From the NCBI GenBank assembly GCA_016765495.1, contig JAESPV010000025.1, forward strand, positions 20,899 to 77,668: a stretch of DNA of 56,770 nucleotides. Reading direction: 5' to 3'. The notes below the pieces were generated by a model. That model saw nothing but the letters and a program-made list of their open reading frames with translations. It ran no database searches and was not told where the DNA came from. Source of the DNA: Desulfocapsa sp. Its GTDB lineage: Bacteria > Desulfobacterota > Desulfobulbia > Desulfobulbales > Desulfocapsaceae. Made by a program: the position numbers and the translations under genes. This document shows, piece after piece, positions 40,730 through 51,700 of the stretch (position 1 is its first letter; every line of letters begins with the position of its first letter).

Positions 40730-42541
40730 ATGTTTTTTGAATACGACTTAAAACGCCATAGAAAAGACCTCACAAGTGATTTTTCTTCCGAAGAAATTAC
40801 TGCAATAATGGATAGTGCAATTGGTGATCTTAAAAACAGAAATATCGCTGGTGTGTTCATTGTCCCCCTTGCCTATATTGTTGGTGGATTCGCCACTGAC
40901 TATGCCGTAGAGCAATCACTTCTTTATGCATTTTTAGGATTCATACTTCTAAATACACTTGCTGTGAGAGTTCTTTCCATTATTGCTCTTTCTAAAAAAG
41001 TTATCACCAAAAAACATATATGGCTTCCCGTATTTTTCTGGTCAAATATTATTGTTGGTATTGTCTGGGCAACTTTTACCAGTACTGCGATACTTTTTTA
41101 CCACAACACACTCTCTATCACCCTGATTATAACCCTTCTTGCTGGCATCAGTAGCGGCTCCATGGCAAGCTACTGTATATGGAAAGTTCTTTCCTATGCA
41201 TACCTTCTCATCATATTGGGTGTTCCAACAATAGCTGAATTTTACATTGGAAATCATATCACCATTCCCATTGGTGTAGCGTTTACCTTTTTCCTTGTAT
41301 TTAATCTGGTACAGACAAAAATACTGAACAAACATTACTGGCAGTCACTGATAAACACCTTTAAGATGGAAAAGAATTCACTGGAAATGGAAGCCCTCAA
41401 CATCAAGCTTTCCGATGAAATCGCAGGCCATAAACAAACTTCCCAAAATATAGTTATTAGCCAGAAAAAGCTTCAGGATATCTATAATTCGGCCCATGAT
41501 GGTATTTTTATTTTTGGGCTTGACGGAAAAGCCATTGCCATCAATGACACCATGTTAAAAATGTTTAATGTTGGGCGGCAGAAAGCTCTGAAATTTGATG
41601 TGAATGTAAGCTTTCAGTCGACAAGAAATAGAAACGTTGATTTAAAAAGTATCTGGAAAGGGGCCGTTAATGGAAATGATCAGGAATTTACCTGGTTGAC
41701 AACAAGTATCGATACTGACAAGATATCAACTGTCCAGGTAAACCTCAAAAAATCTTTATGGGGTGAGAATTCTGTGATTATAGCAACGGTTCGTGACATC
41801 TCTCAGCAGGTTGCTGCCATGGAAGCGACAACTGCTGCCAATAAAGAAAAAACTGAATTTCTTGCCAACATGTCCCATGAACTGCGCACACCCATGCACG
41901 GAATTCTCGGATATGCCCGCCTTGGTTTGAAACGTTCAAACACAGTACCCAGGGATAAGTTGGAGGAATACTTCCAACTTATCAGTGATTCAGGAAAACG
42001 ACTTATGGAATTACTCAACAACGTTCTTGATTTTTCCAAACTGGAAGTTGGGAAAATGCGTTATGAATTTCAAAAAAACAACCTGTTGCCAATGATCCAG
42101 GAAGTAACCACCGAGCTCGCACCCATTGCCGCCGAAAAAGGCCTCTACTTCGACGTACATCATACCCTGGAAGATGCGGTGGCATATTGTGATGTTGGAA
42201 AAATCATGCAGGTGCTTCGTAATCTATTATTCAATGCAATTAAGTTCAGTCACGAGAACAACCAGATAAAGATAACCTGCAAAGAGGACAACGGAAATAG
42301 CGGAAAACAACAATTATTAGTAAGTGTACACAATTTTGGTATCCAAATTCCAGAAGATGAACTATCCACTATTTTTGAGAAATTTACTCAATCCACAGCA
42401 ACCAACACCGGCGCGGGTGGCACTGGTCTCGGCCTTGCTATTTCCAAACAGATATTAAATGCCCATGGCGGCACTATATGGGCTGAAAATGCTCCTGATG
42501 GGTTAACAGTTTTCCGTTTTCTACTTCCGTGTGAAAAATAG
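40730..42541 (+). CDS. Membrane-bound PAS sensor histidine kinase
   Basis: 603 aa. About five or six membrane helices (residues ~45-205) form an N-terminal integral sensor. A coiled-coil-like linker (~210-240) leads to a PAS domain (DIYNSAHDGIFIFGLDGKAIAINDTM, ~245-350), HisKA with NMSHELRTPMHGILGY, and a HATPase with the boxes LFNAIKFSHEN and GGTGLGLAISKQIL. All key kinase motifs are intact, in contrast to the upstream kinase, so it could be the active partner of that protein. No receiver domain is attached. Confidence 0.9.
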   Translation: MFFEYDLKRHRKDLTSDFSSEEITAIMDSAIGDLKNRNIAGVFIVPLAYIVGGFATDYAVEQSLLYAFLGFILLNTLAVRVLSIIALSKKVITKKHIWLPVFFWSNIIVGIVWATFTSTAILFYHNTLSITLIITLLAGISSGSMASYCIWKVLSYAYLLIILGVPTIAEFYIGNHITIPIGVAFTFFLVFNLVQTKILNKHYWQSLINTFKMEKNSLEMEALNIKLSDEIAGHKQTSQNIVISQKKLQDIYNSAHDGIFIFGLDGKAIAINDTMLKMFNVGRQKALKFDVNVSFQSTRNRNVDLKSIWKGAVNGNDQEFTWLTTSIDTDKISTVQVNLKKSLWGENSVIIATVRDISQQVAAMEATTAANKEKTEFLANMSHELRTPMHGILGYARLGLKRSNTVPRDKLEEYFQLISDSGKRLMELLNNVLDFSKLEVGKMRYEFQKNNLLPMIQEVTTELAPIAAEKGLYFDVHHTLEDAVAYCDVGKIMQVLRNLLFNAIKFSHENNQIKITCKEDNGNSGKQQLLVSVHNFGIQIPEDELSTIFEKFTQSTATNTGAGGTGLGLAISKQILNAHGGTIWAENAPDGLTVFRFLLPCEK

Positions 42542-42599
42542 TGCTTCTTGCAATTGATTACTTACGTATCCACTGAGAACGATTTTATCCAGTATGAAG

Positions 42600-42625
42600 T
42601 GTCAAATCTACGGTTTTACACTAGC
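42600..42625 (-). repeat. Second copy of the 26-bp sequence found at 12093-12118
   Basis: Read on the minus strand this is GCTAGTGTAAAACCGTAGAT followed by TTGACA and matches the copy at 12093-12118 at 24 of 26 positions. Beyond it, weaker similarity continues for about seven bases (AAACA). It lies in the 232-base gap between two signalling genes and may be the end of the same mobile element or a shared protein-binding site. Confidence 0.65.
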
Positions 42626-42702
42626 AAAAACACCCTCAGAAAAAAATTGCAGCTGAATTTGGGCATCTCTCCACCGCTGCTTGTTTATTTTTCCACCTTC
42701 TC

Positions 42703-42731
42703 TTGATATTCATAAACAGAAAAAATATACT
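42703..42731 (+). promoter_or_regulatory. Putative sigma-70 promoter of the HDOD-GGDEF gene
   Basis: TTGATA (42703-42708), a 17-base spacer and TATACT (42726-42731), with the start codon 43 bases downstream and TAAGGAG before it. Good agreement with consensus. Confidence 0.6.
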
Positions 42732-42773
42732 TATTTCATATATGTTTGAAATCACCTAAAATAAGGAGTCGGC

Positions 42774-44327
42774 ATGAATAAAGAAGAAACTCTCGCTGCA
42801 GTACTCAGTTCAGATGAGCTCCCAACTCTCCCCACTGTTGCGTCTCAATTAATCACTCTCACTGCACGTGAAGATACCACTCTTTCTGATATTGCAACTC
42901 TGATCTCCACCGACACTGCATTATCTGTTAAAATCCTCAAAGTATCTAATTCTGCCTTCTACAGTTTTGCACAACAGATCAGCTCTATCAATCAAGCTGT
43001 ATCTATCCTGGGAATCAATGCAGTTCGAAGCCTTGTTCTCTCCTTTTCTTTTCTCAGCATGAGAGCCGGAAAGAAAAAAAAGGTTCAATTTGATTTTGAA
43101 CAATTCTGGAAAAACTCTTTAGCTGAAGCTGTTGCCGCAAAACTCATTCTTGAAAGAGTAAAGGGCGCTGACACAGAAGAAATTTTCGTCTGCGGCCTCC
43201 TGCAAAACCTGGGAGAACTGATCTTAGCCAGAACATTTCCTGAGAAATATGATGAAATCCTGGTCGAGATTAACGAGCACCAGTACGACGCCTTAAATGT
43301 TCAGGAAGCTGCCTTCGGCACAACACATTCGATAATTGGATATGAAGTTGCGAAAAGCTGGGGACTTCCAGAGGTACTGCTCCTGCCCATTTTATATCAT
43401 CACGACCCACTTTCCTATAAAGGAAGCAACGAAAAAATTGCTGCAACCTGCAAAGCGTCCCATCTTTCAAACCTTCTTATTTCTATTCTTTATTCTGATA
43501 GACCGCAGGAATTTCATAAACGTTTCCGCAAAGAGGCAAAAGACCTTCTTGGATTAACCAATACGGATTTGGACCATATTTTAAATGAGGTTCACAAGCA
43601 GGTGGACCAGGCTGGAGAATACTTTGGAATGCGAATCAAAAACACCAAATCAATCCAGGAAATCCTCCAGGAAGCCAACATTCGTCTGAGCCTGATCAAC
43701 CTTGATTTTGAGCAGATGAATCAAGAACTTATAAAGACAAAGATTGAACTTGAAAATTTAACGAGAGAACTCAAGAGAAAAAACAAACTCCTCGGTGACC
43801 TTGCAAACATAGATGGTCTGACTGAGATTTACAATCACCGTTATTTTCAAAATAGCCTGGACAAAGAAATAAGCCGTGCAATGCGCAACGAAACAGAAAT
43901 ATCACTTCTGTTAATTGACATCGATTTTTTCAAAAAATTTAATGACACCTATGGCCATCAGACGGGTGACTTTATACTGAAGGAATTCAGTAAAATCCTC
44001 AAACAGGAGATTCGCAAATACGACACATTAGCTCGCTATGGAGGTGAGGAATTCACGGTTATATTACCTGACACATCAAGTACAGAAGCCTTAAACGTTG
44101 CAGAAAAATTGCGAACCGTTGTTGATGAATATGTTTTTGAAGATTCACAGACCGACTACCATGTAACCGCAAGCTTTGGGGTTGCCACAGCAAGACCGGT
44201 AACCGACGACATTTTTTCAAAAAGCAATCTTATCAGTGAATCTGATGCCGCATTATATAAAGCAAAAGAGGATGGCAGAAACAGAGTCGCACTTTATTCT
44301 GAAAAGAAAAAATGGTATAAATTTTAA
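42774..44327 (+). CDS. HDOD and GGDEF domain protein (putative diguanylate cyclase)
   Basis: 517 aa. Residues ~10-210 form an HDOD domain (LPTLPTVASQLITL, TDTALSVKILKVSNSAFYSF, SILGINAVRSLVLSF). A coiled-coil linker (~300-340) leads to a GGDEF domain with NIDGLTEIYNHRYF, LLIDIDFFKKFNDTYGH and the active-site YGGEEF. The inhibitory I-site RxxD (RKYD) lies five residues before it, so product inhibition by cyclic di-GMP is expected. A strong ribosome binding site (AAGGAG) precedes the start. It probably sets cyclic di-GMP levels in response to the nearby kinases. Confidence 0.92.
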   Translation: MNKEETLAAVLSSDELPTLPTVASQLITLTAREDTTLSDIATLISTDTALSVKILKVSNSAFYSFAQQISSINQAVSILGINAVRSLVLSFSFLSMRAGKKKKVQFDFEQFWKNSLAEAVAAKLILERVKGADTEEIFVCGLLQNLGELILARTFPEKYDEILVEINEHQYDALNVQEAAFGTTHSIIGYEVAKSWGLPEVLLLPILYHHDPLSYKGSNEKIAATCKASHLSNLLISILYSDRPQEFHKRFRKEAKDLLGLTNTDLDHILNEVHKQVDQAGEYFGMRIKNTKSIQEILQEANIRLSLINLDFEQMNQELIKTKIELENLTRELKRKNKLLGDLANIDGLTEIYNHRYFQNSLDKEISRAMRNETEISLLLIDIDFFKKFNDTYGHQTGDFILKEFSKILKQEIRKYDTLARYGGEEFTVILPDTSSTEALNVAEKLRTVVDEYVFEDSQTDYHVTASFGVATARPVTDDIFSKSNLISESDAALYKAKEDGRNRVALYSEKKKWYKF

Positions 44328-44396
44328 TATGTATTAGATTGGAAGGATGTAGCTAATGTATCACCGATAAAAAAATTCTGCGAAAAGTATACATCC

Positions 44397-45077
44397 ATGA
44401 CAGAAACCACCTTTAATTACCTTTTTGATTTCCCAGACAACAGTAAAAAACGTTTTTTAATCAAACTGGATGCTGAAACCATAAAGTATGTATCCTCAAA
44501 CAATACACCTCCGGACTGGGCACTCCTTGGAGTTGCCCGATGCACATGCTGCCAGCTCAATCTCGCAACACATGATTACTGTCCTATAGCTGCAAATATT
44601 GCGGATCTTGTGTACGCTTTTAGAGGTACCGCATCCCATAAAGCCTGCCAGGTTTCATGCATATCCACCGCAAGAACCTGTAGTAAAAACACTACTGTTC
44701 AGGAAGGGCTGGCTTCAATCATGGGAATTATCATGGCCACAAGCGGTTGTCCATCCATGTCCATCTTAAAACCCATGGCTTGCTTCCATCTCCCCTTTGC
44801 AACGGTTGAAGAGTCCATGTATCGCTCGGTGTCTGCATACCTTTTGCGACAGTACTTTTCCCACCAGGATGGTGATAACTGTGATTTCTTCATGCACCGC
44901 ATCCAGGAACAATACGGTGAAGTGCAGGAGGTAAATGAGGGTCTTTTAAAGAGGATTAACATAACATCTGAAATGGATGCTGATAAAAATGCCATTGTCA
45001 CATTGAATGCACTTGCTCAGATTTTAGTCATGGAGGTGGACGAAGACCTGGACTCTTTAAAACGTCTGTTTTCCTGA
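44397..45077 (+). CDS. Conserved cysteine-rich protein, possibly DUF6901 family
   Basis: 226 aa. It opens with LFDFPDNSKKRFLIKLDAE, then a cysteine cluster CTCCQLNLATHDYCPIAANI, a second region SCISTARTCSKNTTVQEGL and IMATSGCPSMSILKPMACFH. The arrangement fits proteins I recall as DUF6901, but I could not confirm it. No signal peptide or membrane span. The cysteines and histidines could bind a metal or iron-sulfur cluster. It follows the HDOD-GGDEF gene by 69 bases on the same strand, and its 3' end overlaps the convergent CDF transporter gene by 61 bases. Confidence 0.7.
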   Translation: MTETTFNYLFDFPDNSKKRFLIKLDAETIKYVSSNNTPPDWALLGVARCTCCQLNLATHDYCPIAANIADLVYAFRGTASHKACQVSCISTARTCSKNTTVQEGLASIMGIIMATSGCPSMSILKPMACFHLPFATVEESMYRSVSAYLLRQYFSHQDGDNCDFFMHRIQEQYGEVQEVNEGLLKRINITSEMDADKNAIVTLNALAQILVMEVDEDLDSLKRLFS

Positions 45078-46015
45078 TTTTTTTTGCACTGTGAAGCAAC
45101 ATTGCAGGTTGCCACCGGATGGTAATGAACATAGACTCGTCGCATAAATTCAATTTCCTCCAGTAAAACCTTCTCGACGCAGGTGGCTATCTCATCACCC
45201 TGAGCCACGGTGATGAGACCATCAACTCCAATGGTAAGATTGACCATCAAGTAGGGGCCAAAGCGGTGGGCATAAATCTCTTCCACGGCCTGAACGCCGT
45301 CCACAGATGCTAATACGTCATGGATTTTCACACGCAGTCGTTTTCCTGGCAAAGTATTCATGAGATCTGCAGTAGCAGAGCGTAGGATGTCTACCCCGGT
45401 ATAGAGAATAACCAACGATACTATGGCGCCCGCCAGGGGATCCACCCAAGGAACACCACTGCGCCCAAAAAAGACACCAATTGCAGCAGCCAAGGCAGCA
45501 AATATATCGTTCCGATGGTCATGAGCCAAAGCCTCCACCGCAGTGTTTTTGGTTTCTTTGCCTATCTTTCCAGTCCAGAAACTCAGCCAAACCTTGAACA
45601 CCGCTGTTCCTAAGCATACCCAGAGCGCAAGCATGGAGGCCCCGGTAAAGATCGACTCCTCCGTAACAATCTCATAGATGCCATTTATCGAGTTCCAGAA
45701 AATGGCGATGGCAGTACTTACGACAAAGGCTCCAACCACCACTGCTGCGACACTCTCCAACTGTTCATGTCCATAGGGGTGTTCACGATCTGCAGGCCTC
45801 CCTGAAAGCTTCATAAATATCGCCATTACTACACCATAGGCGACATCCGAAGTAGAATTAATGCCATCAGCAAGTAAGGCCGGGCTATTTCCAACAATTC
45901 CAATACTGCACTTCAACACAGCAAGTATGGTATTGGCGGCAAGTCCCACTTGAACAGCCAGCAATCCCTTTCTGTTTCGCTCACAAGTTGTCATATTATT
46001 TTTTATCTTCGTCAT
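45017..46015 (-). CDS. Cation diffusion facilitator (CDF) metal exporter
   Basis: 332 aa. CDF proteins export Zn2+, Fe2+, Mn2+ or similar ions by proton exchange. Six helices are expected in the first ~215 residues. The metal-binding helix II motif LLADGINSTSDVAYG and helix V motif ALAHDHRNDIFAAL (HxxxD type) are present, and HPYGHEQLESVAAVV precedes helix III. The C-terminal domain (~215-300) has VQAVEEIYAHRFGPYLMVNL and VYVHYHPVATC. The tail (~305-332) is polar and may vary. The start is uncertain: ATG at 45994 is an alternative with equally weak upstream signal. Confidence 0.88.
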   Translation of the reverse strand: MTKIKNNMTTCERNRKGLLAVQVGLAANTILAVLKCSIGIVGNSPALLADGINSTSDVAYGVVMAIFMKLSGRPADREHPYGHEQLESVAAVVVGAFVVSTAIAIFWNSINGIYEIVTEESIFTGASMLALWVCLGTAVFKVWLSFWTGKIGKETKNTAVEALAHDHRNDIFAALAAAIGVFFGRSGVPWVDPLAGAIVSLVILYTGVDILRSATADLMNTLPGKRLRVKIHDVLASVDGVQAVEEIYAHRFGPYLMVNLTIGVDGLITVAQGDEIATCVEKVLLEEIEFMRRVYVHYHPVATCNVASQCKKNQENRRFKESRSSSTSMTKI

Positions 46016-46090
46016 TCAATAACTCTACACCTGAAAGAATTCTTCACTGTATGACATGAAATTATAGTGACTCGTCAAAAAGTCCACTGA

Positions 46091-46149
46091 GGAACAAATG
46101 ACGGGCTTAGGAACCGAGATGAATCAAGTCATTTCGTGTACGTTCCTTA
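46091..46149. repeat. Imperfect hairpin after the priA stop codon
   Basis: GGAACAAATGAC (46091-46102) pairs with GTCATTT (46128-46134) and GTTCC (46142-46146), with a seven-base bulge. The end TAAGGAACGTACAC (minus strand, 46136-46149) begins with the priA stop codon and recurs at the hrpA stop codon. It may be an intergenic repeat family or a processing site. Confidence 0.5.
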
Positions 46150-48648
46150 TATCATACTCTCCGGGTCAACATCCACTGCTATTCGTACATCTCCCTTAGC
46201 CATCACAGTACGCTTATCGATAATTTCCGAACAGACCCGGTGCAGATTAACTGACTCCGTACCTTTTAATAACACCTGCCAGCGATAACGATCACGGATT
46301 CTATCAATAGGCGCAGGAGCAGGCCCAAGTATTTCAACACCGGATGCTTTTGCAGTACGACACAGATGAGCTACCTGAGTAGCCGCTGCCTGCACCTGCC
46401 CTTCACTACTTCCAGAGATTTTAACATTAATCATCCGTAAATACGGTGGAAACATCGGGTTTTCACGAATAAGCATCTCTTTTTCGTACAGCTTTTCATA
46501 AGCATGCGATTGGGCAAGTTTAATTGCATAATGTTCAGGGCGCAATGTCTGAATAATTACCCTTCCAGGACTTTCTCCCCTTCCGGCTCTTCCAGTCACC
46601 TGTGACAATAACTGGTAGGTACGCTCAGCTCCACGATAATCGGGCATATTAAGCCCGCCATCTGCCCAAATCACCCCAACCAGTGTTACATTGGGGAAAT
46701 CATGCCCTTTGGCAATCATTTGCGTCCCAATTAAGATATCAATTTCAAGAGCATGCATCTTTTTCAAAAGCTGCATAAACTTTCGTCTGTCTGCGGCAGA
46801 ATCAGAATCAATACGAGCAATACGCGCAGCAGGAAAATTCTCCTGCAGCTCCATTTCAATGCGCTCTGTACCAAAACCAACGGGCACAAGTTCCGTTGAT
46901 TTACAGGCTCCGCAAATGATATTTTCCCTTAACGTATAGCCGCAATAATGGCAGACAAGCTTTGCTCTTTTCTTATGATAGGTTAAAGATACATGGCAAT
47001 GGAGACATTGGACAGGTTCACCGCAATCTTTACACAGATAGATTGTGGAGAACCCACGTCGGTTTAAAAGGAGGATAGATTGCTTTTTTTGTGCAAGATT
47101 CACTTCAAGTTCATGGCGTAATTTAATACCAATGGCTTCACCGTACACTTTCTCTTCTTTTTTACGAAGATCAACAATACTGACCGTTGGTAATGGCCTG
47201 TTCTCGACTCTTTTCGCCATGGTGAGAAGTTGAAATCTGCCTGATTGAGCATTGGCAAAACTTGTGATCGTTGGTGTTCCAGAACCTAAAATTACAACTG
47301 CATCATTGTAACGACCACGAAGGATCGCAAGATCGCGTCCATTGTAACGCAGCCCATCATCCTGCTTGTAGGCATTGTCGTGTTCCTCATCAACGACGAT
47401 GAGACCGGGATTAGCAAGTGGTGCAAAAACAGCGGATCTTGCACCAATCACCACTTTTCCTTTACCACTTGCAGCAATACTCCACTGATCAAAACGCTCT
47501 CCGGGACTCAGGCCGGAATGGAGAAGTACTACCTGGTCACCAAAACGTGAAACAAAATGGGCCTCAAGTTGAGTGGCAAGAGCTATCTCCGGAACCAGTA
47601 CGAGTACATCACGTCCCTGTGCCAGTGTCGTCTCAGCAGCTCTCAGATATACCTCGGTTTTTCCACACCCCGTAACACCATGAAGCAAAAAAGGGATATA
47701 GGTTTGTTTCTCTATGGCAGGATTAATTGTATCAAGCACTCCAATTTGTTCAGCACTTAACGTATCGGGCTTGGGGAAATGGGCAAGAGTTTCACCAAAT
47801 GGATTTCTATAAACCCGTCGTTTATGGGCACGAACCAAGCCTCGTTCTTCAAGTTCTTTCAAGGCCTTTGATGCACCAGCGTAGAGCTTGCGAATATCAC
47901 GGGCAGCCACTTTCTTTTGTCCCTGCTCCATGGAAAGATGTGTCAGATAAACAAGCGTGCGTATCAATGGAATTGTGAGTTTTTCCCCATCCACCAACTG
48001 TTTTGCCGCCTGTTTATACTCCTCATTTCCGCCATTCCCTTCAACAAAGTCAGGTAATTCCAAGGTGGTATTTTTGGAAAAACAGAGTTCCAGTTTTTCA
48101 GAAGTTTTCTGCTTATCAAGAACCTCTTTAATTACAACCAGCTGTTTGTCCATCCAAACAGTAACGAGTTTACTAAAGCCTGCATCTGACAACACTTTTT
48201 TTGATAGAGACGGACTAAGTTCTTTCTTTTGGATTAAAACTTCAAACCAGTCAGGCTTGGCCATATCAGCAACAGGCCATGCGACAAGTGCTTTTACGCC
48301 ACCCTCGCTAAGAGATAAAACTTTCCGGCTTCGCAAGGTCATCCCACCGGGAAGAGCAGTTTTTATCACCTCACCAATTGGATGGTGGTAATAAGAAGCG
48401 ATCCACCTGTAAAATGAGACAAGATTTTCAGGAAAAAGTGGTCTTTTATCAAGAAATCGTATAACCGGCAGGATTTTATAACTTACATCTTCTTCAGGAA
48501 GTAGCCCCAGAACATAGCCTGTGACCTTCTGCCTTCCCAGGCGCACAAGTACCCTTCTCCCGACAGGATCGCCATTCTCCTCAGGATCAAACGAATAGGA
48601 CAAGGTCTGGAACAATGGGGCAGCAACAGCCACCTCAATTCTACTCAT
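46147..48648 (-). CDS. priA: Primosomal protein N' (PriA helicase)
   Basis: 833 aa. PriA restarts stalled replication forks. Walker A is GVTGCGKTEVYL, the DEEH box is VVDEEHDNAYK, and GSGTPTITS, VLLLNRRGF-like ILLLNRRGFST and QMIAKGHDFPNV are typical helicase motifs. The zinc-binding cysteines are seen as CKDC, CLHC, CHYC and CGAC between residues ~530 and 590. The start lies 109 bases from the divergent hrpA start, so the two promoters share this interval. Confidence 0.94.
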   Translation of the reverse strand: MSRIEVAVAAPLFQTLSYSFDPEENGDPVGRRVLVRLGRQKVTGYVLGLLPEEDVSYKILPVIRFLDKRPLFPENLVSFYRWIASYYHHPIGEVIKTALPGGMTLRSRKVLSLSEGGVKALVAWPVADMAKPDWFEVLIQKKELSPSLSKKVLSDAGFSKLVTVWMDKQLVVIKEVLDKQKTSEKLELCFSKNTTLELPDFVEGNGGNEEYKQAAKQLVDGEKLTIPLIRTLVYLTHLSMEQGQKKVAARDIRKLYAGASKALKELEERGLVRAHKRRVYRNPFGETLAHFPKPDTLSAEQIGVLDTINPAIEKQTYIPFLLHGVTGCGKTEVYLRAAETTLAQGRDVLVLVPEIALATQLEAHFVSRFGDQVVLLHSGLSPGERFDQWSIAASGKGKVVIGARSAVFAPLANPGLIVVDEEHDNAYKQDDGLRYNGRDLAILRGRYNDAVVILGSGTPTITSFANAQSGRFQLLTMAKRVENRPLPTVSIVDLRKKEEKVYGEAIGIKLRHELEVNLAQKKQSILLLNRRGFSTIYLCKDCGEPVQCLHCHVSLTYHKKRAKLVCHYCGYTLRENIICGACKSTELVPVGFGTERIEMELQENFPAARIARIDSDSAADRRKFMQLLKKMHALEIDILIGTQMIAKGHDFPNVTLVGVIWADGGLNMPDYRGAERTYQLLSQVTGRAGRGESPGRVIIQTLRPEHYAIKLAQSHAYEKLYEKEMLIRENPMFPPYLRMINVKISGSSEGQVQAAATQVAHLCRTAKASGVEILGPAPAPIDRIRDRYRWQVLLKGTESVNLHRVCSEIIDKRTVMAKGDVRIAVDVDPESMI

Positions 48649-48757
48649 GTTCTGTCTTCCTCTTTTTCAATGACAGATTTATATTTCCTGTGTAAAAAAA
48701 ACCAGCAGAATTTTTTGTTTTTTATACCATACTTCTTCCCTGAGAGCATCGTCTACC

Positions 48758-51700
48758 ATGCAGCTGAAATATCCAACAGAACTTCCCATTGTATCCTATC
48801 GGGAAACATTTCTCGATCTGTTACAAAACCATCAGGTAATTATTGTTTCCGGCGAAACCGGCTCCGGCAAAACAACTCAGCTACCTAAGTTCTGTCTGGA
48901 ATTTTTTCCGGATGAGACTTTCCTTATTGGCTGTACCCAGCCGCGAAGAGTTGCTGCCACCTCTGTTTCCTCAAGAGTTGCTACGGAACTTGAAGCTCTG
49001 AGTGATCTGGTGGCATATAAAATTCGTTTTCATGATAGGACAAACAGGGCTACTCGAATAAAATTTATGACCGATGGCGTACTCCTTGCGGAAACCCGAA
49101 AAGATCCCCTTTTGCAAAAATATGGCGTCATTATAATCGATGAGGCCCATGAACGAAGCCTGAACATCGATTTTTTGCTGGGTTATCTTAAGAATCTCCT
49201 CCCTGATCGACCTGAATTAAAACTTATCATCACTTCAGCCACCATTGATACGGAAATATTTTCAAAACATTTTGACAACGCGCCTGTTATGGCTGTTGAA
49301 GGACGCAGCTATCCGGTTGAAGTTCAATATCGTGATACAACAAATGGCGATGAGAAAGAAGACATCTCCTATGTGGATCAATGTGTTCAAACAATGATTG
49401 AATTATATTACGCTAAGCCGCCTGAAGACACTCTGATTTTTCTTCCCACTGAAAAAGATATCCGGGAATGCTGCTCTCTGCTTGAAGGAAAAGTACCAGA
49501 TTGTCTCATCCTGCCAATGTTTGGAAGATTGGCTGCCGCGGATCAAAAAAAGATTTTCAAGCCATCTCATCTAACAAAAATTATTGTTGCCACTAATGTT
49601 GCTGAGACATCCATCACAGTACCTGGAATCCGCTATGTCATCGATTCCGGTCTTGCAAGGATTTCCCGATATAATGTACGCGCAGGAACCACAAGCTTAC
49701 CTGTTACGCGCATCGCAAGAGCCAGTGCAGACCAGAGAAAAGGACGCTGTGGTCGTGTAGGTGCAGGTATCTGTATCAGGCTGTATTCAGAAGAAGATTA
49801 CCTTGACCGGGATCAATATATGCTCCCTGAGATCAAACGCTCTAATCTTGCCGATGTTATCCTGCAGATGATCAGTATGGATCTTGGTTCTCCCTTTGAT
49901 TTTCCATTTATCGAGCCCCCCCACCCCGGAGCCATTCGAGACGGGTATAACCTGCTTAAAGAACTTGGCGCCCTGCATAAAGACAACAGGCTCAACGAAA
50001 TCGGAAAATTGATGGCAAGACTCCCCATAGATCCCCCAATTTCACGTATCTTAATTGCTGCACGGGAAAACAACTGTGTCAGGGAGCTAAAAGTTATTGC
50101 TCCTGCTCTTGCCATCCAGGACCCCAGGGTGCGTCCTTCCGGCAAAGAAACACTTGCCGATGCTGCACATAAAAAAATTGCACACCGCCATTCTGATTTC
50201 CTGAGTCTCCTTGCCATATGGGATCTCTTCCACGATGCTAAAGAAAAAGCTTTGTCATGGGGGAGACTGAAGAAGTTCTGTAAAAGTAATTACCTGTCTT
50301 TCCAGCGAATGCGTGAGTGGATCGATCTTCACGACCAGTTAAGCAGGATTCTTGACCGGGAAAAAGGCTTCAGCGATACGAGCAAACCTGCATCCTATGA
50401 ATCTATCCATAAAAGCCTTTGCACCGGGTTCTTGCGAAATATCGGGAATAAAAAAGAAAAAGAAAAACAAAAACAAAAAGAGAAAAAACTTTATCAGGGA
50501 GTAGGCGGCAAAGAATTTATGATTTTTCCCGGTTCTCATCAGTTCCACAGTTCTGGAAAATGGATTATAGGGGCTGCATTTCTTGAAACAAACCGCCTCT
50601 ATGCACTCACCGTAGCCAATGTTGAGCTAGACTGGCTGATAGAATCCTCCAGGCATCTCAGCCGCAGATCCTGGTCTAATCCCCGCTGGCAGAAAAAAAG
50701 TGGACAGGTTGTGGCCGATGAGAAAATCACACTCTTTGGCCTGATCTTATCTGCTGACAGAATTGTTAATTATGGCAGAACAGCCCGAAAAAACAGAGAA
50801 GAAGCCAGACAGATTTTTATCCAGCATGGCCTGCTTGAAAATGCTCTTTCCGGAAAGTATCCTTTTCTGCAAAAGAATATCGAGCTCCTTAAAAAATGGC
50901 AGGATACAGAAGAACGATTACGTAAAAGAAATCTTCTGGTTGATGACAACAGCCTCTATCTCTTTTACGATACACGACTTCCCACCGGTGTCTATGACCG
51001 CTTTACTTTGAACCGTTTCCTAAATAAGAAAAAAGATGCCTGCTTTCTTGAAATGGGAGAAGATGATATCCTCACCCGCCGGCCTGAAGAAAGTGAGTTG
51101 CAGGATTTTCCCAAACAGCTGCGCATAGGTTCCAGCAAGTTGCGCCTTACATACAACCTGGCACCCGGCGAAGAAGATGACGGAGTTACGGTACGTATTC
51201 CATTGGATGGTGTAGACGGTTTTTCCGAAACAGCTTTTGAATGGCTTGTTCCCGGTCTCTTAAGGGAAAAAGTTAGCTTTTTATTGAAAGGCCTGCCAAA
51301 ACGAATCAGGAAACATCTGATCCCGATTAATAATACAGTGGATCTGCTGCTTGATGGCTGTAACCATTATGAAGGATCTTTATATCATGCCCTGGAACGT
51401 GGTATTTTTAAAATGTTTTGCGTAAAAATAACGCGTTCGGACTGGCCAGAAAAGCTCCCTCCTCACTTGACAATGCGCTATCTTCTCTTTGACCCCGCAG
51501 GAAGGACTGTGGCTACCGGCAGAGTCCTGCACAAACTCAGCCAGAAAGTACTTGCAGGACCCGGGGAAAAGATATCGCCGAGCAGCAAAATCACCCAATC
51601 GCTTGATCGTTGGCAAAATAAAATTTTCACAGAATGGGATTTTGAGACACTTGAACGGCGAACACCACTCTTTACTGCCTCAAAAGAAGTTGCCGGATAT

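Noticed and set aside
50448..50490. Lysine/glutamate-rich A-rich tract in hrpA as a possible frameshift site
   Set aside because: The frame stays open and helicase-family sequence continues on both sides, so it is a low-complexity insert rather than programmed frameshifting.
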